DNA from: Nocardia suismassiliense
GTDB lineage: Bacteria > Actinomycetota > Actinomycetes > Mycobacteriales > Mycobacteriaceae
Reading direction: 5' to 3'
Assembly: GCF_900269665.1 (NCBI RefSeq)
Contig: NZ_LT985361.1
Location: 236,557-300,556 of the forward strand
Length of the DNA stretch: 64,000 bases
How positions within the stretch are numbered: position 1 is the stretch's first letter; every line of letters begins with the position of its first letter. Positions 44,210 to 53,348 of the stretch are shown here, one piece after another. A program made the translations under genes and the position numbers. Below the pieces are notes generated by a model, which worked only from the letters and a program-made list of their open reading frames with translations, was not told the DNA's origin and ran no database searches.

Positions 44210-44223
44210 CTGTGCCAGACTGC
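44210..44223. promoter_or_regulatory. GntR-type operator site 4 (degenerate)
   Basis: CTGTGCCAGACTG differs from CTGTCCCAGACAG at two positions. It lies just upstream of TGTAACACT, a possible -10 for the second ABC1 gene, and 22 bases from site 3. Confidence 0.45.
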
Positions 44224-44263
44224 ACGTGTGTAACACTGGTCGGCGCACAGTGTGAGGTGAGTC

Positions 44264-45754
44264 ATGGCGATCCGGCGCAGCGGCGACAGTTCAGACGAGG
44301 GTTCAACGAGCAAGCGCTCGCGCCTTTTCGCGTCCAGGTCCGACGGCAAACCCCCAGTTCGCACCGCTGTTCGCAATGCCAAGCTCGCCGCACTGCCCTT
44401 GGCCTTCGCCGGTCGGCAGGCCGCGGGCGTCGGTAAACGCGCCCTCGGCAGATCGTCCGAAGAAGTCAATCGAGACATCCAATTGCGCACCGCCCAGCAC
44501 ATGTTCGAGGTGCTCGGTGAGTTGAAGGGCTGCGCCGCGAAACTCGGTCAGCTGCTTGCGATTTACGAGCTGGCGCTGCCGCCGGAGCTCGCCGAGCCGT
44601 ATCGCATCGCGCTGAGCCAGCTGCAGGACGCGGCCCCCGCCATGCTGCCGCGGACCGTGCACGCGGCCATCGCGGCCAGCATGGGCGCGGACTGGCGTGA
44701 CAGCTTCCAGGAATTCGATGATCGGCGAGCCGCCGCGGCCTCGCTCGGCCAGGTGCACCGCGCGGTGTGGCACGACGGCAGAGCGGTCGCGGTCAAGGTG
44801 ATGTACCCCGGCGGCCGCCAGGCGGTGGAGGGCGATCTGGAGCAGCTGCGCCGGATCTCGCATCTGGCCACCGTCTTCCTGCCCGGCGCCGACGTCAAGG
44901 CGGTCACCGAGGCGATCTGCGACTGCGTCCGGGAGGAACTGGACTACGCGGCCGAGGCCGAGTATCAGCGCGCCTTCGCCGCGGCCTACGCGGACGACCC
45001 CGACTTCTACGTGCCCGAGGTGGTCGCGCAATGCGGCGACGTGCTGATCACCGAGTGGGTCGAGGGCACCCCGCTCACCAAAATCGTGGCCAACGGTGCG
45101 CAGGCCGAACGCGATCGGGTCGGCATGCTCATGGTTCGTTTCGTCACCTCCGGCTGGGGACGGCACGGGTTGCTCTATGCCGACCCGCATCCCGGCAACT
45201 TCCGGGTACTGCCGGACGGGCGGCTCGGCGTGGTCGACTTCGGCGCCTGCTGTGCCTGGCCCCCGGAGGGTTTCGAGGAACTGGCGATCGACTACTGCAA
45301 GGCCTTCTTCACCGGCGGCGGGCCGGAGCAGTTGGCGGCGGCGACCAGGCGGCACGGCTTCGTCACCTTCGGGCGCGCGTTCGACAGCGACGCGCTCTAC
45401 GCCGTTGTCGAACCGTGCAGTGAACCGTTCAAGCACGCGACCTATCGGATGACGACGCCGTGGCTGCGCAAGCAGGTGCTGCGCACCACCAATCCGCGGC
45501 TGTCGAATGTGGTGCGCGAGATGACGATGCCCGCCTACTTCACGCCGTTCGCGCGGGCCGCGCTCACGCTGGTCGGGGTGCTGAGCCAGCTGGAGACCGA
45601 GGGGCCCTACCGCGAGGAGATCCTGCGCTGGATGCCGATGCTGGCCGAGGCGCTCGGCACGATCGAGGATCCCGACCCGGACCGGCCGGTGGACTTGGCC
45701 GCGGTGCGCGAGCAGCGGGCCGAGGCCGCGAATCGCCAGATGTCGGTCGGCTGA
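44264..45754 (+). CDS. ABC1/AarF (UbiB-like) atypical kinase, paralogue 2
   Basis: A 496-residue ABC1-family protein, paralogous to the one 1 kb upstream on the other strand. It has KLGQ (93-96), the AAAS loop in [13 protein letters not shown], catalytic-type Lys in [15 protein letters not shown] and DFGACC. The N-terminal 35 residues are charged and unstructured. GAGGTGA precedes the ATG. Having two such kinases around one regulator, controlled by one palindrome, is unusual. One may act in isoprenoid or lipid homeostasis with the SRPBCC partner (inference). Confidence 0.93.
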   Translation: MAIRRSGDSSDEGSTSKRSRLFASRSDGKPPVRTAVRNAKLAALPLAFAGRQAAGVGKRALGRSSEEVNRDIQLRTAQHMFEVLGELKGCAAKLGQLLAIYELALPPELAEPYRIALSQLQDAAPAMLPRTVHAAIAASMGADWRDSFQEFDDRRAAAASLGQVHRAVWHDGRAVAVKVMYPGGRQAVEGDLEQLRRISHLATVFLPGADVKAVTEAICDCVREELDYAAEAEYQRAFAAAYADDPDFYVPEVVAQCGDVLITEWVEGTPLTKIVANGAQAERDRVGMLMVRFVTSGWGRHGLLYADPHPGNFRVLPDGRLGVVDFGACCAWPPEGFEELAIDYCKAFFTGGGPEQLAAATRRHGFVTFGRAFDSDALYAVVEPCSEPFKHATYRMTTPWLRKQVLRTTNPRLSNVVREMTMPAYFTPFARAALTLVGVLSQLETEGPYREEILRWMPMLAEALGTIEDPDPDRPVDLAAVREQRAEAANRQMSVG

Positions 45755-45800
45755 GCCGGGCCGTCTCGCACGGTCAGGGCACGACGCTCACCGAGACATG

Positions 45801-45822
45801 CTGTCCCAGACAGTGCTAGTGT
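45801..45822 (+). promoter_or_regulatory. GntR-type operator site 5 and -10 element
   Basis: CTGTCCCAGACAG (45801-45813) is followed after three bases by TAGTGT (45817-45822). Same layout as sites 1 and 2, 105 bases before the DoxX-like gene. Confidence 0.7.
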
Positions 45823-45926
45823 TCGGATAACTACCCGTCAGCTAAGCGGGAGTCCATCGGCAGCCGGCCGAGTTCTTCCGCAGCCGCTGGCTGAGCGTCC
45901 GCACCCAGCGCCTACCGAGGAGAAGC

Positions 45927-46313
45927 ATGGGCAGAATCATCGGCCGTCGTAAGCGCCGCAAGTCGATCCGAGCGCTCGCGGCGGGCACTCCGCCGCAGCA
46001 TGCCGTCGTGCTCCCGGCACGGAAGCCGGACAGCCTGCGCGCCCGGGCTTTCGGACTCGGACTCGCCGGTACCGGCGCGGCACATTTCACGGCACCGCAG
46101 GCCTTCGATCCGCTGCCCGCGCGCGCCTCCCCCCGCGCCACCCGCCGCTGGACCTATCGCAACGGGCTCACCGAAGTAGTACTGGGACTGGCGATCACCT
46201 TCCGGCGGAGCAGGCCGCTCGGTTCCGTCGGCTTCATCGCCTACCTCGCTTTCCTCGCCGCACGTTTCTCCGGTGCCCGGCCGGTCGAGCAGTCCGGCAC
46301 GAGCGCGTGGTGA
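45927..46313 (+). CDS. DoxX-like small membrane protein
   Basis: A 128-residue protein with a very basic N terminus (GRRKRRKSIRAL) and two or three hydrophobic segments. The stretch GTGAAHFTAPQAFDPLPARASPRATRRWTYRNGLTEVVLG resembles DoxX-family proteins (AHF..P..FD...P) when allowing for divergence. GAGGAGAAG precedes the ATG. It carries the same operator as the kinases and SRPBCC gene, so it is a regulon member of unknown function. Confidence 0.7.
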   Translation: MGRIIGRRKRRKSIRALAAGTPPQHAVVLPARKPDSLRARAFGLGLAGTGAAHFTAPQAFDPLPARASPRATRRWTYRNGLTEVVLGLAITFRRSRPLGSVGFIAYLAFLAARFSGARPVEQSGTSAW

Positions 46314-46516
46314 CCGGCACGTTCTGACGCCGCGCGGTCGCGGACTTCCGGAACACGAGGGGTTGCCGGAAATCGGACCGCACGCGAGCCTTCCTGGCCC
46401 AACCACTGCCAGCGAGCGCACCGCCCCGCCCACCCGCGCACAAAACGAACACCAGCGACGGGGACGTGCACCGCGCAATATGATCGCGGTGGTTCGACCG
46501 GGAGGGAGTGAGTGAT

Positions 46517-47308
46517 GTGACAACCGAGTCGGTAGTGGAGGCGCAGGCGCGCCCGAAGCGGTTCGCGGATCTGTTCGCCCATCGGCGCTGGATCCGTCGT
46601 AGCGAGCCGTTCCCGCATGTGTACGCCCGCGACGTGTTCGTGCCGGAGTACTTCGCGCGGATGAGCGCGGACCTGGCCGAGGTGCGTCGCGAAAGCCCGG
46701 ACCTGTTCCAGCAGGTGGCGGCGAATTACAGCGCCGACGGCATCCGTCTGGCCAACCTACGGGGTACCGCGTTCGATGTGTTCGCCTCCCGGGACTGGCA
46801 CGACCTGGTCGCGGGGATCGTCGGTGTCACCGCGACCGGCGACGTCGAGGGCTCGGTGCATCATCACGCCCCGGGCGCCCCCTACGGGTGGCCGCACAAT
46901 GATCTCAATCCCGCGTGGTTCCCCGGCGAGCCACCCGGCCCCGACGAGGTGCGCCTGCCGGGCGACTCGGTGGACATCAAATCCGGCAAGCGCGAAGCCG
47001 GGGTGCTCGCCCGCGAGTCGATCCGCGCGGTGGCCGTGCTGTTCTACTTCGGCAACCCGGACTGGCAGCCGGGCGACGGCGGCGAGACCGCGCTCTACAA
47101 CAACCTTTCCGATGGCGAGAAGCTGCCGGACCTGACACTGATTCCGCCACTGGACAATTCGCTGATCCTGTTCGAAGTCACGCCGCGCACCTGGCACACC
47201 TTCGCCGGCGGCAATATCAAGGACCGCAACAGCGTGGTGATGTGGGTACACCGGACCAAGGACGACGCGGTAGCCCGCTGGGGAGGGGACAAGATTGTCT
47301 ACTGGTGA
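46517..47308 (+). CDS. 2OG-Fe(II) oxygenase (prolyl hydroxylase-like)
   Basis: A 263-residue oxygenase. The iron site has His127 and Asp129 in GWPHNDLNP and a distal His in RTWHTFAGG, with GGETALYNNL typical of prolyl 4-hydroxylase-like proteins and NSVVMWVHR for the 2OG contact. GGAGGGA at 46501-46507 fits the GTG at 46517 and is too close to the GTG at 46508. It overlaps the following SDR gene by 14 bases. The pair probably oxidises then reduces or dehydrogenates one substrate. Confidence 0.85.
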   Translation: MTTESVVEAQARPKRFADLFAHRRWIRRSEPFPHVYARDVFVPEYFARMSADLAEVRRESPDLFQQVAANYSADGIRLANLRGTAFDVFASRDWHDLVAGIVGVTATGDVEGSVHHHAPGAPYGWPHNDLNPAWFPGEPPGPDEVRLPGDSVDIKSGKREAGVLARESIRAVAVLFYFGNPDWQPGDGGETALYNNLSDGEKLPDLTLIPPLDNSLILFEVTPRTWHTFAGGNIKDRNSVVMWVHRTKDDAVARWGGDKIVYW

Positions 47309-48065
47309 ACGGCGGGTCTGCCTGATCACGGGCGCGGGCGGCACGCTCGGCAACGTGTTCTGCCGCTCCTATTACACCGAGTACGACATCGTCGCGGTCT
47401 GCCGTACCCACACGCCCGCGGTGCCCTCGCAGCTGGAGTCGTTCGTCGACCCGCTCGAGCCGGAAAAGCCGGTGCCGGAGAACAATTCGCGGGTCTTCGT
47501 GGTCCGCGCCGATCTCACCGTGCCGGGCGAGGTGGAGCGGGTGGTCGATCTCGCGCTCGCCCGGTACGGCAAGGTCGACCTGCTGGTCAACAATGCCGCG
47601 CACGTCCAGTTGCAGCCGCGCGGCATCGTCGACGGTGACGCCGCGCTGGAGCAGTTCGATCCGCATTTCACCTTGAATGTCGCGGTGCCGCTGCGGTTCG
47701 CGGCACGGCTGGCCCAGCGCAGCTGGCTGCACGCGGGAGCCGAGAATCGCGCGGCGAACCGGAACATCGTCAACGTCTCCAGCATCTCCGGCTCGGAGGT
47801 GTATCCGGGACAGACGCTGTACTCCGCGTCCAAGGCGGCGCTCAATCAGCTGACCCGGAATATCGCCGACGAATTCGCGGAATTCGGGGTGCGCGCGAAT
47901 GCCATCGCGCCGAACAGTTTTCCCGCGTTGGTACCCACCGAGCAGGTCGCACAGGCGATCGTCGAACTCGACGGCGGCAGCTTCACCGGCGGGGTGTTCG
48001 GCGTCGGCACGGAGCCGAGCGGGCCGGAGGCTGCGCCCGCCCAGCTCGCCGAGGCCGAACAGTAA
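47295..48065 (+). CDS. Short-chain dehydrogenase/reductase
   Basis: A 256-residue classical SDR: TGAGGTLG (13-20), LLVNNAA, NVSSIS and the catalytic YSASK (Tyr176, Lys180). A 30-residue insert rich in Pro and Glu (VDPLEPEKPVPENNSR) follows the second strand. The start is TTG 47295, with GGGAGGGG upstream inside the preceding oxygenase gene, so translation is coupled. The partner oxygenase makes it a tailoring enzyme candidate. Confidence 0.9.
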   Translation: MSTGERRVCLITGAGGTLGNVFCRSYYTEYDIVAVCRTHTPAVPSQLESFVDPLEPEKPVPENNSRVFVVRADLTVPGEVERVVDLALARYGKVDLLVNNAAHVQLQPRGIVDGDAALEQFDPHFTLNVAVPLRFAARLAQRSWLHAGAENRAANRNIVNVSSISGSEVYPGQTLYSASKAALNQLTRNIADEFAEFGVRANAIAPNSFPALVPTEQVAQAIVELDGGSFTGGVFGVGTEPSGPEAAPAQLAEAEQ

Positions 48066-48068
48066 CCG

Positions 48069-48914
48069 CTACCGGGACGCGCCGGTGACTCGCTCGGACA
48101 GCTCCCACAGTTGTTGCGCGAGCGCCTGATCCACCGCCTGCTTGTTGCTCGGCGGCTCCAGCTTGAACCGGTGGAAGTAGTGCCCGTTGATCTCGTCGGC
48201 GGTGGTTGCCAAGTGCACCAGCGGTTCCGAGCCTTTCTTCGGGTTGATGAAGAACGGCTTGGCCAGCGGCGACCGGATGAGCATGCCGAGCCCGAGCGGC
48301 GCGTTGTCGTATACGTGGGTGGCCACCGCGCCGGGATGGAACGCGGCGGTGACCAGACCGGTGCCCGCGGTGCGGCGCGCCAGTTCCCGGGTGAACACGA
48401 TGTTCGCCAGCTTCGACGCCGCGTAGGCGCCCATCTGGTTGAACGAGCCGGTGGTCGCGTTGACGGTGTCCAGGTTCAGCTTCGCCATCCGGTAGGTCAT
48501 GCTGGCGGTGTTGATCACCCGCGCCTGCGACTGCACGAGCCGGTCCAGCAGCAGGCTGGTCAGCAGGAACGGGGACAGGTGATTGACCTGGAAGGTCAGC
48601 TCGTTGCCGTCGTCGGTGGCGGTCCGCTTCGGCCAGGAACCGCCCGCGTTGTTGGCCAGCACGTCGATGCGGGGATAGCGGTCGAGCAGCTGGTCGGCGA
48701 GTTTGCGCACCTCGTCGAACCGGGCGAAGTCGGCGAGGAAGGGCTCAGCACCCGCCTTGGCCGCCACCTCGGCGGTCCGCTCCGGTGACCGGCCGACCAC
48801 CGCGACGGTGGCGCCGCGGGCGGCCAGTGCCGCCGCCGCCTCGGCGCCGATGCCGGAGCTCGCACCGGTCACCACCACCGTCTTCCCTGTCAGATCCTGG
48901 TCCTGCACAGCCAT
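48069..48914 (-). CDS. SDR family oxidoreductase (retinol dehydrogenase-like)
   Basis: A 281-residue SDR with TGASSGIG (16-23), NNAGG, NTASM and the active site YAASK (Tyr164, Lys168). The C-terminal HPGAVATHVY and substrate region match the RDH-like group in actinobacteria, often acting on ketones or aldehydes. GGAGGCAGGA precedes the ATG. Its stop is four bases from the convergent SDR stop. Confidence 0.92.
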   Translation of the reverse strand: MAVQDQDLTGKTVVVTGASSGIGAEAAAALAARGATVAVVGRSPERTAEVAAKAGAEPFLADFARFDEVRKLADQLLDRYPRIDVLANNAGGSWPKRTATDDGNELTFQVNHLSPFLLTSLLLDRLVQSQARVINTASMTYRMAKLNLDTVNATTGSFNQMGAYAASKLANIVFTRELARRTAGTGLVTAAFHPGAVATHVYDNAPLGLGMLIRSPLAKPFFINPKKGSEPLVHLATTADEINGHYFHRFKLEPPSNKQAVDQALAQQLWELSERVTGASR

Positions 48915-48992
48915 TCCTGCCTCCTGAACATCGGGCCAAACGCGAGCAGCCGGACGTAGTCGATCCCCGGCCTCGTACGGCCGCGGGTACGC

Positions 48993-49919
48993 CTAACTGA
49001 CCTGATCGTCTTCGGCGCGCGCGGATTCGGCAAGGGGTGACTCGCCCGCGAAGTGCGCGGCGATGTCGTCCGCGGTGGTCGACCACACGCCGGGATGGTT
49101 CACCACGTACTCCAGCGCCTGATCCAGATACTTGGCGCGAAACGCTTGCCCGATGACGAAGGGGTGCAGCGCGAGCGCGAGCACCCGGCCGCTGTCGGCC
49201 GACTCCGCGTAGAGCTGATCGAGTTGGTCTCGCACGATCTGTACGAAGTCGGGGCCGCTGGTCCCCTTGCCGAGGAACAGGGTGTTGTCGTTCAGCTCGA
49301 CCGTGTACGGAACGCTGAGCATTCCAGGCACATTCAGACGATACGGCTGGTCGTCGTTGGTCCAGTCGAGCACGTAACTCAGGCCGAGCTCGGCCAGCAG
49401 CGCCGGGGTGTGGAAGGTCTCGGTGAGCGCCGGGCCCATCCAGCCGCGCGGCCTGCGCCCGGTCGCCCGCTCGATCGTCTCGACCACCTCGGTGAGGTAG
49501 TCGCGCTCCTGCTCGATCGTCATATCGGCCTGGAAGATCGAGTTGTTCTTCCCGTGCGCCAGCCAAGCCCAGTCCCTGGCCAGGCCCGCCGTGATGATCT
49601 GCGGATTGTGCTCGACCACATCGGAATTGAGCAGCACGCTGGCGCGGATACGGTGCCGGTCCAGGATCTCGGTCAACCGCCAGATGCCCACCCGGGGGCC
49701 ATAATCACGCCAGCCGTAGTTCAACGGATCGGGGGTGAGCGCGGCGGTCCCGGGGAAGATGCTCGTCGAGGGCCGATCCACCTGATAGTGCTCGACGTTC
49801 AGGCCGACGTAGAAGGCGATGCGAGCGCCGTCGGGCCAGCGAATCGGGGATCGGTCGGTGATCGGGCTGTAGTCGTAGAGCTCGTTGTCCATGTGTTGAT
49901 TCTTGAATCTGACACTCAT
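48993..49919 (-). CDS. Polysaccharide deacetylase-fold protein (PuuE-like)
   Basis: A 308-residue cytoplasmic NodB-fold protein. It begins DYSPITDRSPIRWPDGARIAFYVGLNVEHY, and has DYGPRVGIWRLTEILDRH and ASVLLNSDVVEHNPQI, as in the allantoinase/PuuE group of the deacetylase superfamily. The metal His-x-x-x-His block of classical members is replaced by other residues, as in PuuE. It may hydrolyse an amide such as allantoin or another ureide. The start is ATG 49919; ATG 49892 is possible. Confidence 0.85.
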   Translation of the reverse strand: MSVRFKNQHMDNELYDYSPITDRSPIRWPDGARIAFYVGLNVEHYQVDRPSTSIFPGTAALTPDPLNYGWRDYGPRVGIWRLTEILDRHRIRASVLLNSDVVEHNPQIITAGLARDWAWLAHGKNNSIFQADMTIEQERDYLTEVVETIERATGRRPRGWMGPALTETFHTPALLAELGLSYVLDWTNDDQPYRLNVPGMLSVPYTVELNDNTLFLGKGTSGPDFVQIVRDQLDQLYAESADSGRVLALALHPFVIGQAFRAKYLDQALEYVVNHPGVWSTTADDIAAHFAGESPLAESARAEDDQVS

Positions 49920-50164
49920 GTCAGGTTCAATCCCGGCGCGGCGTGAGATACGGCACAGCCCGGCGGATCGGCGGCGATTCGGGCGAGGCAGCCGCGCCGC
50001 GGCGGTGTGTATTCTCCCCGGCGGACGTAAACAACTGATTTCGTCACTACACGGGTAACTCGCCGGGTACGCCCAGAACGCAGCATGCCGTGAACCGCCG
50101 GGCCGCGACGGTACGTTGAGCGCACCGAACGACCGGCAAGAGACGCGGAGAGGCGGAGGAGCTC

Positions 50165-52537
50165 ATGCGAGTCGACGGGCGGGAAATCCCGGTAACGGGC
50201 AACCTCCTACAACCGCTGATCCGGCGGACGAGCGACATCATTCGTGTGGTGCTCGCGGCGACGTGGGTGGCGATCGTCATCGCGGCCTCGGTGATCACCC
50301 GGCCGGAATGGCTTGCGCTGGAACGTTCGGTATCCAACATCGTCGGATTCTTGAACCCCGACCAATCGAATCTGGTGTATCTCGTCTACGGCATGGCGAT
50401 TCTGGCGCTGCCGTTCGCCATCCTGATCGAGTTGATCATCGGCAGGCAGTGGAAACTGCTGGCCGGCTACGCGGCCGCGGGGCTCACCGCCGGGCTACTG
50501 CTCTCGATCACCGGCACGGGCCTCTCGGCGCCGAAATGGCATCTGCAGGTGCCGGATCGGCTCGACACCTTCCTCTCCCAGTTCCTGGACGATCCGCGCT
50601 GGATCGCGATGCTGGCGGCCGTGCTCACGGTGTCCAGCCCGTGGCTGCCCAACCGCCCCCGGCGCTACCTGTGGTTCCTGCTGCTGGCGTTCGCGCCGAT
50701 CCACCTGGTGGTCAGTACCGTCGTGCCCGCGCGGGCGATGTTCGGATTGGCCGTCGGCTGGCTGGTCGGCGCGGTCATCGTGCTGGTCGTCGGCACACCC
50801 GCGCTGGAGGTGCCGCTCGACGCGGCGGTGCGGGTGCTGGCCAGACGCGGGCACACGGTCACCAGATTCACCGTGGTGCATCCGGCCGGGCGCGGCCCGC
50901 TGGTGCTGGCCGCCGCCATCGACGGGCCCGAACGCGGACTCGTCGTCGAGATGTACGGCAAGAACCAGCGCAGCTTCGGCGCGCTACGCCAGCTCTGGCG
51001 CTGGCTCACCTTCCGCGCCAGCGAAACCGCGGCGATGCACGGCTCCATGCACCGCGCCGTCGAACATCGCGCCCTGATGACCATTGCGGTCGGCGAGCTC
51101 GGCCTGGCGAGCAGCACACCGGTCGCCGTCGCGGCGCTGGACCGCGGCTGGATGCTGCACGCGCACACCATGCCGAAGGGCACCCGGATCAGCGAAGCGT
51201 CGGTCGACCAGCTGGCCGGGGTCTGGAAATCGCTCGGCGCCCTGCACCAAGGTCAGATCTCGCACGGCGACCTGCGCCCGACCGAGATCCGAATCGACAA
51301 CGGCACCACGCTGTTCGGCGGCTTCGCCAACGCCGAGTACGGCGCCTCGGACAAGCAGCAACAATCCGACATCGCCCAGCTGCTGGTGTCCACCACCGCG
51401 ATCTTCGGCAAGGAACCCGCGGTCCGCGCGGCCATCGAGTCCCTGGGCAAGGAGCCGGTCATCGCCGCGGCGAGCCGACTCGCCAAGTCCGCCATGCCGG
51501 CCGGGCTGCGCAAGTCGGTGCCCGGCTGGAAGGACGCGCTGGCCGACGCCCGCGACGAGGTGCGCAAGCAGACCGGCCAGGACAAGATCGAGGCCGAACA
51601 GATCACCCGGTTCACCCGCAACCAGATCATCCAGCTGGTGCTGCTGATCGGGCTCGTCTACGTCGCGTACCCGTTCATCAGCGCGGTGCCGACGTTCTTC
51701 ACCCAGCTCAAGACCGCCGACTGGTGGTGGGCCCTGCTCGGGCTCGCCGTCTCCAGCCTCACCTATGTCGGTGCGGCGGCGGCACTCTGGGCCTGCGCGT
51801 CCGGCGCGGTGAGCCTGAAGAACCTGGTGATCATGCAGATCGCCAACACCTTCGCCGCGACGACCACCCCGGCCAGGGTCGGTGGCCTCGCCCTCAGCGT
51901 CCGGTTCCTGCAGAAGGGCGGCGTCGGCACGGTGCGCGCCACCGCGGCGGTGGCGCTGCAGCAGGCGGTCCAGGTGATCACGCACCTGTGCCTGCTCGCG
52001 GTATTCAGCATCGCGGCGGGCACCTCCGCGGATCTTTCGCACTTCGTGCCCGATGCCACGGTGCTGTATCTGATCGCCGGTGTCGGCGTCGGCATCATCG
52101 GCACCTTCATGTTCGTGCCGAAATTGCGCCGCTGGCTGAATAATTCGGTGCGCCCGCAATTGCAGGAGGTGCTCGGCGAGCTCGCCCAACTGGCGCGCGA
52201 TCCCAAGCGTTTCTCGGTGATCATTCTCGGCTGTGCCGCGATCACTCTCGGCATGGCCGGTGCGCTGTGGGCCAGCGTGGAGGCCTTCGGCGGCGGCACC
52301 ACCTTCATCACCGTCACCATCGTCACCATGATCGGCGGCACGCTGGCCTCGGCGGCGCCGACACCCGGCGGCGTCGGCGCCGTCGAGGCGGCCCTGATCG
52401 GTGGTCTGGGCGCCTTCAACGTGCCGCTGGATATCGCGGTGCCCTCGGTGCTGCTCTACCGCGTGCTCACCTGCTGGCTGCCGGTGCTGTGCGGCTGGTT
52501 CACCATGCGCTGGCTGGCATCGAAGGACATGATCTAG
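50165..52537 (+). CDS. Flippase-like (YbhN/MprF-type) protein with degenerate kinase domain
   Basis: A 790-residue membrane protein. Residues 1-200 hold about six spans. Residues 215-430 are a soluble kinase-like domain with HGDLRPTE (around 366), where the Asn of the usual HxDxxxxN is Glu, and FGGFANAEYG in place of DFG, so catalytic competence is doubtful. Residues 495-790 match the lysylphosphatidylglycerol synthase/flippase family (TIGR00374), with NTFAATTTPARVGGLALSVRFLQKGG and ASAAPTPGGVGAVEAALIGGL. GGAGGAG precedes the ATG. It may move or sense an envelope lipid under control of the pseudokinase. Confidence 0.88.
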   Translation: MRVDGREIPVTGNLLQPLIRRTSDIIRVVLAATWVAIVIAASVITRPEWLALERSVSNIVGFLNPDQSNLVYLVYGMAILALPFAILIELIIGRQWKLLAGYAAAGLTAGLLLSITGTGLSAPKWHLQVPDRLDTFLSQFLDDPRWIAMLAAVLTVSSPWLPNRPRRYLWFLLLAFAPIHLVVSTVVPARAMFGLAVGWLVGAVIVLVVGTPALEVPLDAAVRVLARRGHTVTRFTVVHPAGRGPLVLAAAIDGPERGLVVEMYGKNQRSFGALRQLWRWLTFRASETAAMHGSMHRAVEHRALMTIAVGELGLASSTPVAVAALDRGWMLHAHTMPKGTRISEASVDQLAGVWKSLGALHQGQISHGDLRPTEIRIDNGTTLFGGFANAEYGASDKQQQSDIAQLLVSTTAIFGKEPAVRAAIESLGKEPVIAAASRLAKSAMPAGLRKSVPGWKDALADARDEVRKQTGQDKIEAEQITRFTRNQIIQLVLLIGLVYVAYPFISAVPTFFTQLKTADWWWALLGLAVSSLTYVGAAAALWACASGAVSLKNLVIMQIANTFAATTTPARVGGLALSVRFLQKGGVGTVRATAAVALQQAVQVITHLCLLAVFSIAAGTSADLSHFVPDATVLYLIAGVGVGIIGTFMFVPKLRRWLNNSVRPQLQEVLGELAQLARDPKRFSVIILGCAAITLGMAGALWASVEAFGGGTTFITVTIVTMIGGTLASAAPTPGGVGAVEAALIGGLGAFNVPLDIAVPSVLLYRVLTCWLPVLCGWFTMRWLASKDMI

Positions 52538-53250
52538 ACCTGAGCCGGCTTGGTGGCCAGCAGGACTCCCGTCGCGGGCTTTACCGCGTGGAAGGTCACG
52601 GTGGCGAATCCGGCCGTGGTCAGCATGTCTCGATAGCGGCGAATATCTATCGCCGCCAACGGATCCGAGTGGTGATCCGAGCCGATCTCGTCATGCGTGC
52701 GGTGGGCGGCGGCGCGTGCCATTACCCGGACCACCGCGGGCAATACCCGGCCCGTCGGATGGGTATCGGCCAGCAGTAGCGTGCCGCCGGGCCGCAGTAT
52801 CCGGAACATGTGCGCGACGGCCGCCGCGCGGTGCGCCTCCGGGATATGGTGCATGGCGAAGGTCGAGGTGACCACGTCACAGGAAGCGTCGGGCAGCGGC
52901 AGCGTCTGTGCGGCACCGAGTTCGAATCGGCAATTCGGCACCGCACGGGAATGCCGGGTCGCGAACTCGATCATTTCCACGGCCGGATCAATGCCGATGG
53001 CAGTACCGTCGCGGCCGATTCGCGCGGCCAGTGCTCGGACGAGATCACCTGGCCCGCAACCGATATCGGCTACCGCATCGCCGGGGGCCGCACCACTGAG
53101 CGCGACCAGCCTGGCGTTGAGGCGGTTACCTCGACCGAGTAGAAATAGAGCCTTGAATATGCGGTAACGCCGCGGCTCGGTAAGCAGAACACCGGTTTCG
53201 GTGTCATGGTGGCCCTGTCGAATGGAAGACTGGGGTGCGTTTTTGGTCAT
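52534..53250 (-). CDS. Class I SAM-dependent methyltransferase
   Basis: A 238-residue methyltransferase with motif I VADIGCGPGDLVRALAARIG, GIDPAVEMIEFA and LRPGGTLLLADTHPTG. It belongs to the UbiE/Methyltransf_11 type acting on a small molecule. The stop shares a four-base CTAG palindrome with the stop of the convergent flippase gene, so each strand uses the same bases. ATG 53250 has no strong ribosome site. It is divergent from a TetR regulator 98 bases away. Confidence 0.88.
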   Translation of the reverse strand: MTKNAPQSSIRQGHHDTETGVLLTEPRRYRIFKALFLLGRGNRLNARLVALSGAAPGDAVADIGCGPGDLVRALAARIGRDGTAIGIDPAVEMIEFATRHSRAVPNCRFELGAAQTLPLPDASCDVVTSTFAMHHIPEAHRAAAVAHMFRILRPGGTLLLADTHPTGRVLPAVVRVMARAAAHRTHDEIGSDHHSDPLAAIDIRRYRDMLTTAGFATVTFHAVKPATGVLLATKPAQV

Positions 53251-53348
53251 GTGTTCATGGTCGGGAGGGGCCGCCACTTCGACCAGAGGCAAAACCACGG
53301 AAACCGTTCCATTCGGGACGGATTCGCGACATTTGTACGGGAGGCACA

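Noticed and set aside
49921..49940. T-loop-like GGTTCAATCC, possible tRNA
   Set aside because: The flanking bases do not form a T-arm stem and no acceptor or anticodon arm could be drawn around it.
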